In this document: piece by piece, positions 1 to 8,042 of the stretch | How positions within the stretch are numbered: the first letter of the stretch is position 1 | Layout: every line of letters begins with the position of its first letter | From: Colwellia_A sp041890515 | GTDB taxonomy: Bacteria; Pseudomonadota; Gammaproteobacteria; Enterobacterales; Alteromonadaceae | Reading direction: 5' to 3' | Assembly: GCA_041890515.1 (NCBI GenBank) | Contig: JASDWX010000113.1 | Span: 1-43,085, forward strand | Length of the DNA stretch: 43,085 bases | Notes under the pieces: model-generated | Database searches by the model: none | What the model saw: only the letters and a program-made list of their open reading frames with translations | Told to the model about the DNA's origin: nothing | Made by a program: the position numbers and the translations under genes

Positions 1-159
1 ATCAAAAGGTTTTCACACAGTCTGTGGCATTTAACGACGTTTTGGTGCTATTGTTTAAGCAATGAATGTGTAAATCAAATTACTACACCTATACTACAAA
101 CAGATTTGCATGTTCGGGTTTTTATTTGTTAAGTCTTTGATGATTAGTTGTTAAAATTC

Positions 160-191
160 CTACAAACAAGTCATTATTAAGGCGTTAAATG
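160..191 (+). other. possible collapsed attC recombination site
   Basis: Integron attC sites of the marine Vibrio/Pseudoalteromonas type begin with AACAAGTCATT and end with TTAA(T)GAGGCGTTA. Here the two ends stand next to each other (aacaagtcatt, then attaaggcgttaaat) without the usual ~70-bp folded middle. The last seven bases, GTTAAAT at 184-190, fit the R' core consensus GTTRRRY and lie 9 bases before the ATG of the next gene, which is where a cassette boundary should be. Reading this as an attC that lost its centre is inference. Confidence 0.35.
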
Positions 192-199
192 AGTCTATC

Positions 200-727
200 A
201 TGAACTTGATTTTCATATATGGTCCTCCTGCTTCAGGGAAATATACGGTATCAAAGACTTTGTCGGAGATAACAGAGTATAAGCATTTTCACAATCATTT
301 AACTTATGATACTGCCCATGCACTTTTTGGTGATGATGTATATTCAATACCTTTTAAAGTGTGTTGCGAGAAATTAAGATTAACAGCTATAAGTGAGGCT
401 GTAACAAACAAAGTCGATGTTATTTTTACGTTTGTTTATGATCACGCTACTGATCAAAATTTTGTTCAACAGCTAAAAGAAGTTGTTGAAAGCGGAGGGG
501 GAAAAATTTATTTTGTCTGCCTTAACCCGTCAATAGAAATAATTGAAAAGCGAGTAATCGAAGACAGTAGAAAATCTTTTAAGAAAGTTGCATCATTAGA
601 GGAATTAAAAGTATTCAGAAAGCACTATGACATCTATTCATTTGTCCCAAACGTTGAATGCCTTGTAATAGATAACTCTTATTTGAAGCCTAAGGATGTT
701 GCTGAAAAAATCATTAAAAATCATTAA
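200..727 (+). CDS. small P-loop ATPase/kinase-like protein, probable integron cassette gene
   Basis: A 175-residue soluble protein starting with a beta strand and a Walker A loop (GPPASGK, residues 8-14). The residue after the lysine is Tyr followed by Thr, as often seen in small cassette-borne relatives of shikimate or nucleoside kinases, where GPPAxGKxT replaces the canonical GK(S/T). The rest has the alpha/beta look of a P-loop kinase, with a VCLNPSIE strand near residue 105. The substrate cannot be told. The ATG lies just after a GTTAAAT core-like site, the Shine-Dalgarno sequence is weak, and a degenerate attC follows at 806-905, so gene plus attC looks like one gene cassette. The stop codon falls inside a tandem repeat of cattaaaaa units. 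Confidence 0.7.
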   Translation: MNLIFIYGPPASGKYTVSKTLSEITEYKHFHNHLTYDTAHALFGDDVYSIPFKVCCEKLRLTAISEAVTNKVDVIFTFVYDHATDQNFVQQLKEVVESGGGKIYFVCLNPSIEIIEKRVIEDSRKSFKKVASLEELKVFRKHYDIYSFVPNVECLVIDNSYLKPKDVAEKIIKNH

Positions 728-774
728 AAACATTAAAAACATTAAAAACATTAAAAACATTAAAAACATTAAAA
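711..774 (+). repeat. tandem 9-bp repeat (cattaaaaa) over the end of the P-loop gene
   Basis: Two 10-bp units (tcattaaaaa) are followed by four exact 9-bp units (cattaaaaa) and a partial one. The array starts within the last codons of the P-loop gene and supplies its stop codon in the second unit. The unit length is a multiple of three, and every unit carries TAA in the same phase, so gain or loss of units after the stop leaves the protein unchanged. It probably arose by replication slippage. Confidence 0.85.
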
Positions 775-805
775 TATAACAACAATTTTTATTTGAATAG
801 CACAC

Positions 806-905
806 ATATAGCAAGTCATTTAAACGGACAAAAAAACAGTTGGCTTGTGCTGCTTAGTTACTTATTTTAGCCAACAATTATTTGACTCTTAATGAGGTGT
901 TTTTG
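806..905 (+). other. degenerate integron attC site
   Basis: The stretch matches, over nearly its whole length, the attC type common in marine gammaproteobacterial integrons: caagtcattt, then acggac, an inner arm gttggct (839-845), its complement agccaac (869-875), and cttaatgagg near the end. The arms 816-834 and 877-894 are partly complementary, giving the long imperfect hairpin expected of a folded attC. The core sites are damaged: the left reads tatagcaa instead of tataacaa, and the right reads ggtgttt instead of ggcgtta. It therefore looks like an old, probably inactive site. No integron integrase gene is present in the window. Confidence 0.7.
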
Positions 906-1159
906 ATACAAAAACTAATCCGAAATCAATTTTAGTCTGTTAGTGCTAATGTCGTTTATGCGGCATTAATGAGCATTTAATAAAATGACTCAATCTAATT
1001 TTATGTCTAAAAATCTCATTAGTGATTTATATCCACACTATTTAGGTATACCCCTTCTCAATTTGTTGGTAATGTTATATCCTTAAATTACTGGTCATAC
1101 CTGTAAGGAAGGAGGAAATAAACCAGCCCAATAAACTGTTATGATTTTGGAGAATCAAG

Positions 1160-1573
1160 TTGAATATAGAGCATGGTGAAAGCACAATCATTGCAAAAGA
1201 TAATATAATACATATTACATTGAAAGGGGCTTTTAATGAATATGGGGCTATTGGTGTTTCAAAAACAACCATGGAAATAATACGTAATTTCAATCAAAAG
1301 AGATTTATGCTACTTGTTAATCTTTTAAGTTTGGACGGTGCAACGCCAGAAGCATTTAACATATCTAATGAATTCAATGAATGGTTGAATAGTCAAAATA
1401 TGGTAGCAAAAGCTATAGTTATAACCTCTCAAGCAATCAAAGCTATAGACCAACAATGGGTACCTTCAAAGGTTGTTCAGAATGTAGAGTATTTTTATTC
1501 TGAGGATGATGCTTTAAGATGGTTGAAAAAAACAATTCTAGACAACCTTAAGTTACGTACAATATTTGCGTAG
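1160..1573 (+). CDS. STAS/SpoIIAA-like domain protein, function unknown
   Basis: A 137-residue soluble protein with no signal peptide or membrane segment. The start is TTG, supported by a GGAGA Shine-Dalgarno sequence six bases upstream; no ATG is in frame before it. The pattern of a beta-hairpin ending in a GAFNEYG segment, a helix, then the strand RFMLLVNLL, an acidic GATPEAF loop, and later KAIVIT and VEYFYSEDDALRWL resembles small STAS or SpoIIAA-like domains, which bind partner proteins or regulate them. The family assignment is by general resemblance and is tentative. It sits between a degenerate attC and a broken recombinase, so it may be accessory. A 250-bp AT-rich leader precedes it, long for an integron cassette. 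Confidence 0.55.
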   Translation: MNIEHGESTIIAKDNIIHITLKGAFNEYGAIGVSKTTMEIIRNFNQKRFMLLVNLLSLDGATPEAFNISNEFNEWLNSQNMVAKAIVITSQAIKAIDQQWVPSKVVQNVEYFYSEDDALRWLKKTILDNLKLRTIFA

Positions 1574-1672
1574 TTTCTGTGACAAATTCTAATGTAGAAC
1601 AAGTATTCCTCTATTGAACCTAAGGTCTCTTTTGTGGCAGGGAGCGTTCATACTTCCTGAGTTATTTGTGAT

Positions 1673-2337
1673 TTAAATATCTATAGTTTCCGACAGTTCA
1701 AGTGCATCATCGACTTCAATACCAAGATAGCGAACGGTACTTTCTAGTTTTGTATGACCAAGCAAGATCTGCACTGCTCTCAGGTGTTTGGTTTTATTAT
1801 AGATCCAGGTTGCCTTAGTTCGCCTCATTGAATGAGTGCCATAGGATGTTACATCCAAACCAATACTAGCAATCCACTTTTTGACAATTCTGGCATATTG
1901 CCGAGTCGTTAAATGGCAATCATCTTTTGCTCTACTTCCACATAAATAATCACTTGAACGAAGAGATTTAAATGAGATCCATTTTTGTAAAGCTATTCTC
2001 AATTTTTAGTTATTTCAAATTGAACAGGAGTTCCAGTCTTTTGTTGAATTAACATTGCCCGAGATTGAATGGTTTTCCCATGTGCAATATCCGATACTTT
2101 TAGTTTAATGAAATCACATGCTCTTAATTTACAATCTAGCGCTAAATTAAACATAGTTAATTCACGAAGATTATTGGCTAAATCAAGCCGAGTTCTTATC
2201 GACCAAACCTCCTCAAGTTTGAGGGGAAGTTTTTGACCAACCAGTTTTCCTTTATTCCAGCTAAGTTTTGGGCTGTAAAGCATGATGTTGTACATAATAG
2301 TACTCTTTTTGTTAAAGCGACTATAAGTACGGCTCAC
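1673..2337 (-). pseudogene. short tyrosine recombinase (phage integrase family) split by a frameshift
   Basis: Two overlapping minus-strand frames (2337-1999 and 2002-1673) together make one short tyrosine recombinase of the ~190-residue family widespread in Gammaproteobacteria. The first part carries the catalytic Arg (DCKLRACDF) and the Lys region (QQKTGTPVQF). The second carries HSMRR (HxxR), LLGHT (His) and VRYLG (nucleophile Tyr). All catalytic residues are therefore present, but in different frames. The break lies at the run of five A's on the coding strand (T's at 2003-2007): adding one base would join EITKN to RIALQKW. This is either a real one-base deletion in a homopolymer or a sequencing error. 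The ORF begins at 2337, but homologues suggest a start at the ATG at 2295 (MYNIML). It is not an integron integrase, which would be about 320 residues. Confidence 0.8.
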
Positions 2338-2463
2338 AATTAATGTTCAATTGGTGGTATTAGGGATCATAATGTTCAATCCCATTTGGTGATTGGCAAG
2401 ATCAAACCATATGAGTAGTAACATGTATTAACTGAATAATAGAGGGCTAACTGCGCTTGAACC

Positions 2464-2907
2464 TTATTTAATGGTTTGGGTATAAAACTCAGAAAAGTAT
2501 TTCCCCCCTTTAATTTCAATGATCAATCTAAGCTTATAACTTTCGCCTTTATTTTTAACTAAACCGCCGAGTGGCGTTTCTCGCTTCCAATAATAAGGGC
2601 TGTCTTTCATGCCTAATTGAAAGGGTGTTGCTTGACTGTCTTTATCAACAATAAATAAGGTCGCTTTATCGATGGGGAAAGTAGAGTTAACTGTCGTGAT
2701 GCCTTTATCATCCATAACATTCACCTCGAATTCGCCAGATTTCAAAATACATTTTTGATGGGTAACGTCACAATGTCCGAAGGGCACTAATTCAAAGGCA
2801 CGCGCTTGACTGGCACTATTTTCTTCCCATAAGTCAGCTAATGCAAAACCGAGTATAGTTAGGATAGGGGCAACAATAATGGCTGTTTTAGTGTGTTTGT
2901 TCATCAC
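2464..2907 (-). CDS. exported or membrane-anchored hypothetical protein
   Basis: A 147-residue protein with a single hydrophobic segment near the N-terminus (about residues 8-26), followed by a soluble, probably periplasmic, domain. The predicted periplasmic part contains only two cysteines (C46 and C53 in GHCDVTHQKC), suggesting a disulfide loop. The remainder is mostly beta (GEFEVNV, ATLFIVDKD, YKLRLIIEIKGG), with a conserved-looking YYWKRETPLGGL stretch. No family is recognised. It is co-directional with the symporter upstream but separated from it by a strong terminator hairpin, so it is probably transcribed on its own or by readthrough. A role in the acetate locus is only a guess from position. 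Confidence 0.65.
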   Translation of the reverse strand: MMNKHTKTAIIVAPILTILGFALADLWEENSASQARAFELVPFGHCDVTHQKCILKSGEFEVNVMDDKGITTVNSTFPIDKATLFIVDKDSQATPFQLGMKDSPYYWKRETPLGGLVKNKGESYKLRLIIEIKGGKYFSEFYTQTIK

Positions 2908-2945
2908 GTTATCTCTTTGATTAATTCAGGCGTTTAGAGAGAATA

Positions 2946-2974
2946 AAAAGGCTAGATGAAATATCTAGCCTTTT
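2946..2974 (-). terminator. rho-independent terminator of the symporter operon
   Basis: A perfect 12-bp stem (aaaaggctagat / atctagcctttt) with a 5-base loop lies 57 bases past the symporter stop on the minus strand. It has an A/T tract on both sides, so it could work in either direction. Confidence 0.85.
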
Positions 2975-3030
2975 ATCATTCACTTATTTTATGCGTTTAT
3001 CTTATTCGATAATTCGCGATTAAAATAGGC

Positions 3031-4770
3031 TTAGTGGTCATGTGCTTCTGTTACGCTACCATGTGGTGTACGGAAGTTTTCAACCATTTGTTGAATATGC
3101 GCTGGCGCGGGTCCCGTTACTTTCAACATAGCGAAAGCTACTGCGAAGTTAACAAATGCACCGACTGCACCAAAAGCATTAGGTGAAATACCAAAGAACC
3201 AGTTAGGGCCCATGTCACCTAAGAACGAAGTACCAGGGATAAACATAAAACCTTTGTGTTGAAATACATACAGCATGGTAATACCGATACCCGAACACAT
3301 CCCCCATACTGCTGCAGTACCGCTCATTTTCTTAGCAAATATACCCATCATTAATGCTGGGAATATTGATGACGCAGCCAAACCAAAGGCAAGTGCCACC
3401 GTTCCTGCGGCAAAGCCAGGCGGATTTAAACCAAGCCAACCAGCAACCATAACCGATATGGTCATGACAATTCGACCCGCCAGTAGCTCGTTTTTCTCAG
3501 ACAAGTCTGGCGTTAATATACCCTTCATTAAATCATGGGAAATAGAGGACGATATCGCTAGCAATAAACCGGCTGCGGTAGACAATGCTGCGGCTAAGCC
3601 ACCCGCGGCTACAAGCGCAATTACCCAATTTGGTAAGTTAGCAATGGCAGGGTTAGCCAAAACCATAATGTCACGGTCAACTTTAACCATTTCATTGGTC
3701 GCTTTGTTTGCAGTGTACTGTATTTTACCATCGCCATTTTTGTCTTCGTATTTTAAAAGACCTGTTTTTTCCCAGTCTTTGAACCACTGAGGACGCTCAG
3801 CATATTCAAGATTTTGACCGGCTGCTGGTTCAATCGTATTCATTAAGTTTAAACGCGCCATTGCGCCAACTGCTGGAGCAACTGTGTATAACAAAGCGAT
3901 GAAAACTAATGCATAACCTGCTGACTGACGTGCTGCTTTTACTGAAGGCACAGTGAAGAAGCGCATAATAACGTGAGGTAAACCCGCAGTACCAATCATC
4001 AATGATAAGGTATAGGCGAACATGTTGACTGAACCGCCCATATTGTCAGTGGTGTACTCTTTAAAGCCTAATTCAGTTACAACAAGGTCTAACTTATCAA
4101 GTAAATAAACACCGCTACCATCAGCTAACGTAGCACCTAAACCTAATTGTGGAATAGGGTTGCCTGTAAGTTGTAATGAAATAAACACCGCTGGAATGGT
4201 GTAAGCAAAAATCAATACCACGTACTGAGCAATTTGCGTGTAAGTAATACCTTTCATCCCCCCTAATACGGCATAAACCCAAACAACGAACATGCCGATG
4301 TAAAGACCATTGTCATACTCAACTTCTAAGAAGCGAGAGAAAGCAACACCCACACCTTTCATTTGACCAATGATGTAAGTTAATGACGCGATGATTAAAC
4401 AAACAACAGCAACAACGCGTGCAGTTTTTGAGTAATAACGGTCAAAAATAAACTCAGGTACGGTGAACTTTCCATGTTTGCGCATGTAAGGGGCTAACAG
4501 CATGGCGAGTAATACATAACCACCTGTCCAACCCATTAAGAAAACCGAACCACCATAACCTAAGAAAGATATCATACCAGCCATTGAAATGAATGACGCA
4601 GCACTCATCCAATCAGCGCCAATTGCCATACCATTTTGTAATGGCGTAACACCACCACCGGCAACATAAAATTCACTGGTTGATCCCGCACGGGCCCACC
4701 AAGCAATACCAAAGTAAACGGCGAAAGAACCGAACACAGCAATGTATGTATAGAGTTTTAACTCATCCAT
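3031..4770 (-). CDS. actP: cation/acetate-type sodium:solute symporter (SSS family)
   Basis: A 579-residue inner-membrane protein with about 13 hydrophobic segments, of the sodium:solute symporter family and the subgroup that pairs with a DUF4212 protein. It begins MDELKLYTYIAVFGSF and shows typical family segments: FYVAGGGV and GADWMSAASF near residues 34-60, GYGGSVFLMGWTGGY near 72-86, and FTVPEFI near 102. A hydrophilic insertion around residues 320-360 (KYEDKNGDGKIQ) contains a DxNxDGxI sequence that resembles a calcium-binding loop. The usual substrate in this family is acetate or another short monocarboxylate taken up with sodium; the exact substrate is inferred. The start codon overlaps the DUF4212 stop by one base (TAATG), so the two are translationally coupled. 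The symbol actP is used in the loose family sense. Confidence 0.85.
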   Translation of the reverse strand: MDELKLYTYIAVFGSFAVYFGIAWWARAGSTSEFYVAGGGVTPLQNGMAIGADWMSAASFISMAGMISFLGYGGSVFLMGWTGGYVLLAMLLAPYMRKHGKFTVPEFIFDRYYSKTARVVAVVCLIIASLTYIIGQMKGVGVAFSRFLEVEYDNGLYIGMFVVWVYAVLGGMKGITYTQIAQYVVLIFAYTIPAVFISLQLTGNPIPQLGLGATLADGSGVYLLDKLDLVVTELGFKEYTTDNMGGSVNMFAYTLSLMIGTAGLPHVIMRFFTVPSVKAARQSAGYALVFIALLYTVAPAVGAMARLNLMNTIEPAAGQNLEYAERPQWFKDWEKTGLLKYEDKNGDGKIQYTANKATNEMVKVDRDIMVLANPAIANLPNWVIALVAAGGLAAALSTAAGLLLAISSSISHDLMKGILTPDLSEKNELLAGRIVMTISVMVAGWLGLNPPGFAAGTVALAFGLAASSIFPALMMGIFAKKMSGTAAVWGMCSGIGITMLYVFQHKGFMFIPGTSFLGDMGPNWFFGISPNAFGAVGAFVNFAVAFAMLKVTGPAPAHIQQMVENFRTPHGSVTEAHDH

Positions 4771-5024
4771 TATGATTCCTCCACATTGTATTTTTTATCA
4801 AGGTCGTTCATTTTCTTGGTATACCAAAAAACTAAACCAACAAAGGTGTAAATTGAACCCTGTTGTGCAAACCAGAAACCTAGTTTGTACCCTCCAAGAC
4901 GAATTTCATTTAATGGTTCAACTAATAGCAAACCAAAACCAAATGAAACTACGAACCAGATAACAAGACTTATAAATATTAGGCGCAGATTTTCTGACCA
5001 ATATGACTGTTTATCTTCCATCAT
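4770..5024 (-). CDS. DUF4212 small membrane subunit of the symporter
   Basis: An 84-residue protein with two hydrophobic helices (about residues 13-33 and 48-68) and charged ends, matching DUF4212 (sodium/substrate symporter small subunit). In this family it is encoded directly before the large symporter and is thought to be its partner. The segment LRLIFISLVIWFVVSFGFG, the loop with PLNEIRLGGYKLGFWFAQQGS, and the end VFWYTKKMNDLDKKY are typical. It is the first gene of a two-gene operon and its stop shares one base with the symporter start. Shine-Dalgarno-like GGAGAG lies just before the ATG. Confidence 0.85.
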   Translation of the reverse strand: MMEDKQSYWSENLRLIFISLVIWFVVSFGFGLLLVEPLNEIRLGGYKLGFWFAQQGSIYTFVGLVFWYTKKMNDLDKKYNVEES

Positions 5025-5353
5025 CCTCTCCTAGCAATTTAACTTATCTGGGTTATTACCTATTCGGTAAATGCCCAGTTATTATGTAAAGCGTTTATTA
5101 TTTTTGTACGCTTGATTACTCACCTGTTTAACCAATTAAGGCAGTAGCTACGTTTACTATTAATTCGAATCAAAGCAGATACAAAGATAAAAATTCATAG
5201 TGAAATTTAACTATTATTGACACTAACAATCTTTTTCGACTTGAGGTATTACACTTTAGTCTAGATTTTATGGTTTATGGTTGACGAGGTAGGGGGAAAT
5301 GCACTAAAAATAGCTATCTACTAAGTTTGTTTTTCGTTTAAGGCTGAAAGAAT
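5025..5353. promoter_or_regulatory. divergent promoter region, symporter operon versus DUF294 gene
   Basis: A 329-bp AT-rich gap between the divergent symporter operon and the cNMP/CBS/DUF294 gene. It must hold both promoters. TTGACA at 5217-5222 and TTGAGG at 5241-5246 are possible -35 elements for the rightward gene, but neither has a good -10 at normal spacing. No clear CRP or other operator palindrome was recognised. Confidence 0.4.
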
Positions 5354-7252
5354 ATGGACAGTGAACTCGCCGAAATTAGTGCTTTTATTCAAGCTATTCC
5401 CCCATTCGATACATTACCAGAATCATTGGTTTTACAATTGGTCAAAGAAATCAATATTTGTTACGTAAGGGCAGAACAACCTTTACCACCAAATGGCATT
5501 AAAGGTGATCGACTTTATATTCTGCGCAAAGGGGCGTTGATCTACACTGATCACAACGGTCAGCTAGTGGGTAAATATTCTGAAGGTGAAATTTGCAGTG
5601 TATTTTGTCGACCAGCACAACGTAATGAAGTGAAGGTAAACACGGAAGAAGACACGTTATTGTACAGTCTTGATTATAAAACGTTACTGTCTTTGGTGAA
5701 GGATTATCCGCAAATAGACGATTTTTTTATGCAAACCGCTGCCGAGCGTTTAAAAGGGAAAATGAGTAAGGTTAACGAAGATGCGATTATCAATTCTTCA
5801 CTGATCAATAACCCGATTAGCCAGTTTTATCACAAACCCGTATTAACCATTAACAGCGAACAAAGTATTCAACAAGCAGCAATAAAAATGACGGTACTAG
5901 GGGTTTCTTGTTTAGTGGTCACTGATGAAAAAGTCATTGAAATTAATAACAAAAGCACATTAAAAGAATGGCCAGTGGGTATTGTTACTGATAAAGATAT
6001 TCGTCGTCGCTGTGTCGCAGAAGGCTTAAATTTTACAATGCCAGTGAGTGAAATCATGACGAACGACATGGCGACTTTATCTGAAAAAAGTAGTGCTTAT
6101 GATGCGTTAATGTTAATGACCAGCAAGCGCATCCATCATCTACCTATTACAGGCTATAGTGAGTCGGGAGAATATGGTGAATTAGTCGCTATGGTGACGA
6201 TCACCGACTTGATGAATAACGAGGGTCACAATGCCGTTAATATCACTAGTATTATTCGTAAAGCCAGCACGATTAATGATTTGATCAGGATAAGCAAATT
6301 ACTACCGAAGCTACAAATTCGTATGGCCAAATTAGGTACAAGTGCTGATCATGTGGGGAAAAGCATTAGCGCGATAACCATGGCATTTACCATTCGAATT
6401 ATTGAAATGTCAGAAAAAATTAATGGTAAAGCACCTGTCGCGTATGCGTGGTTAGCTTGTGGTTCACAGGGAAGACAAGAACAGCTCGCACATTCTGATC
6501 AAGACAATGCGTTGATTATTTCTGATGACTTGAAACCAGAGCATGAAGCTTGGTTTGAAAATCTAGCGTCGTTTGTTTGTGATGGGCTGGCAGCTTGCGG
6601 CTTTATACTTTGCCCCGGTGATATCATGGCAAGTAACCCTAAGTGGCGACAACCGCAAAAAAAATGGCATAAATACTTTGAAAAATGGGTAAATACGCCA
6701 AGCCCGCAAGCATTACTAAATGGCTGTGTATTTTTTGATTTAACGACAGTACATGGTGACGAATCTTTACTTAATGAAGTGCGCAGTAAACTTTTGAAAA
6801 GAACAAAAGGTAATAGTTTATTTCTCGCACACTTATCCCGTAATGCTTTGATGTTAAGACCTCCTCTTGGATTCTTTCGCGATTTTGTGCTTATTTCTGA
6901 TGGCGAGCATAAATCGAGTTTAGACATTAAACACAATGGTATTGCGCCAATTGTCGATCTTGCAAGAATTTATGCGTTAGCCGAAGGTATTGCACCAGTA
7001 AATACCATTGAACGTTTACAAAAAGCAGCAGGTACACCTTCTATATCAAAAGAGTCCGCGGCAAACTTAATTGATGCTTATCAATTTTTGGGTATTTTAC
7101 GTTTAGAGCACCAAGCTCATTTATTACAAGCAGGCAAAGCACCTAATAACTATCTGCCACCTCAAAACTTGTCAAAGCTTGAACGAGAACATTTAAAAGA
7201 TGCCTTTAAAGTGATTAAAGCATTGCAAGACAGCCGACAGTCAAACGCTTAA
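5354..7252 (+). CDS. cNMP-binding, CBS and DUF294 nucleotidyltransferase-like protein
   Basis: A 632-residue cytoplasmic protein with four recognisable parts. First is a cyclic-nucleotide-binding-like beta barrel (about 15-140, with LYILRKGALIY and YSEGEIC). Second is a CBS pair (about 160-290, with GIVTDKDIRRRCVAEG and MVTITDLMN). Third is a DUF294 GlnD-like nucleotidyltransferase domain with the GSQGRQEQ...DQDNAL motif near 370-388. Last is the DUF294 C-terminal domain (about 480-620). Proteins of this type are thought to sense nucleotides and modify or regulate partners; the target is not known. It diverges from the DUF4212/symporter pair, a neighbourhood common in marine Gammaproteobacteria, which hints at a role in acetate uptake control. 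The exonuclease gene follows after 8 bases. Confidence 0.85.
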   Translation: MDSELAEISAFIQAIPPFDTLPESLVLQLVKEINICYVRAEQPLPPNGIKGDRLYILRKGALIYTDHNGQLVGKYSEGEICSVFCRPAQRNEVKVNTEEDTLLYSLDYKTLLSLVKDYPQIDDFFMQTAAERLKGKMSKVNEDAIINSSLINNPISQFYHKPVLTINSEQSIQQAAIKMTVLGVSCLVVTDEKVIEINNKSTLKEWPVGIVTDKDIRRRCVAEGLNFTMPVSEIMTNDMATLSEKSSAYDALMLMTSKRIHHLPITGYSESGEYGELVAMVTITDLMNNEGHNAVNITSIIRKASTINDLIRISKLLPKLQIRMAKLGTSADHVGKSISAITMAFTIRIIEMSEKINGKAPVAYAWLACGSQGRQEQLAHSDQDNALIISDDLKPEHEAWFENLASFVCDGLAACGFILCPGDIMASNPKWRQPQKKWHKYFEKWVNTPSPQALLNGCVFFDLTTVHGDESLLNEVRSKLLKRTKGNSLFLAHLSRNALMLRPPLGFFRDFVLISDGEHKSSLDIKHNGIAPIVDLARIYALAEGIAPVNTIERLQKAAGTPSISKESAANLIDAYQFLGILRLEHQAHLLQAGKAPNNYLPPQNLSKLEREHLKDAFKVIKALQDSRQSNA

Positions 7253-7260
7253 GGGTAAAT

Positions 7261-7965
7261 ATGATCAGCAATCAGCCATTGTTTTATTGGTTATTTGGTT
7301 ATGAAGCGCAACGTAAACGTGCTTGGGCGCGAGCACCTGAAGGCGCGTTAAAAGATTTTCTTTCGATTTCGTTTCCTCATCCGGATACACCATTGGCTGA
7401 TATTGCCATTTTGTCAGTTGATTTCGAAACGACGGGTTTAAATGCCATCAATGATAAGCTATTAAGTGTTGGCTTTATTGAGGTAAAACAACAACAAATA
7501 TCATTAAAAAATAGCTATCATCAAATAATAAAAACCAAAGAAGATCTTAGCGCGGATAACGTGATTATTCATCAAATAACCGATCAACAAAAAGAACAAG
7601 GCGCGCCACTTAAAGAGGTTGTTGAAACGTTGCTTAAAGCACTGGCAGGCAAGGTGATGCTCGTTCATTTTGCACGGATCGAAAGGCAATTTTTGCAACA
7701 AGCTTGTCTTGAGCTTTATGGCGTAGCGCCGCCTTTTCCTATAATAGATACTTTAATGGTGGCAAAGCGCCAGTTGGATAAAAAAGATGTTGCTTACGAT
7801 CCTTCAGAACTGAGACTTTCCGCTTTACGCCATAAGCAGGGTTTACCGAATCATTTTGCGCATAATGCGTTAAATGATGCTGTAGCGACTGCAGAATTGT
7901 TGATGGTACAATTAAGTAACATGCAAGATAACAATGAACTAAAATTGTATGATCTGCTGTTATAG
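7261..7965 (+). CDS. DnaQ-like 3'-5' exonuclease (DEDDh family)
   Basis: A 234-residue soluble protein with the RNase T/DnaQ exonuclease fold. ExoI motif SVDFETTGLN is near residues 52-61, the middle motif with VHFARIERQFL is near 138-148, and the final H-N-A-L-N-D-A motif near 201-207 gives the DEDDh His and Asp. It is the size of a free-standing epsilon-like nuclease, and a ~45-residue N-terminal extension (LFYWLFGYEAQRKRAW) precedes the fold. It starts 8 bases after the DUF294 gene, so the two form an operon. This pairing with a cNMP/CBS/DUF294 protein is common, but the shared job is unknown. It is not the replicative proofreading subunit judging by context. Confidence 0.85.
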   Translation: MISNQPLFYWLFGYEAQRKRAWARAPEGALKDFLSISFPHPDTPLADIAILSVDFETTGLNAINDKLLSVGFIEVKQQQISLKNSYHQIIKTKEDLSADNVIIHQITDQQKEQGAPLKEVVETLLKALAGKVMLVHFARIERQFLQQACLELYGVAPPFPIIDTLMVAKRQLDKKDVAYDPSELRLSALRHKQGLPNHFAHNALNDAVATAELLMVQLSNMQDNNELKLYDLLL

Positions 7966-8042
7966 TTTTATTGTGTCGATATAGTCATCTTGAGAGAACG
8001 GTGAAATTAGGATTGTTCATTTAGTCGAAAAGTCAGAGAGAG

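Noticed and set aside
29..190. ATTTAAC at 29-35 and GTTAAAT at 184-190 as the two ends of one attC
   Set aside because: They are exact complements and fit the core consensus, but the 162-base span is too long and the interior does not fold like an attC.
711..774. CRISPR-like array
   Set aside because: Units of 9-10 bases with no spacers are a simple tandem repeat.
1075..1293. Minus-strand 72-residue open frame
   Set aside because: Overlaps the start of the better supported STAS-like gene on the other strand and shows no family resemblance.
1673..2337. Integron integrase for the attC remnants
   Set aside because: Too short, and lacks the additional domain of IntI; it belongs to a different short tyrosine recombinase family.
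3275..3790. Plus-strand 171-residue open frame inside the symporter gene
   Set aside because: Antisense shadow of a well supported membrane protein; Ala/Pro-rich low-complexity product with no signal.
5217..5246. Consensus sigma-70 promoter for the DUF294 gene at TTGACA 5217
   Set aside because: At 17 bases the -10 would read CTTGAG, far from consensus; not firm enough to list as a promoter.
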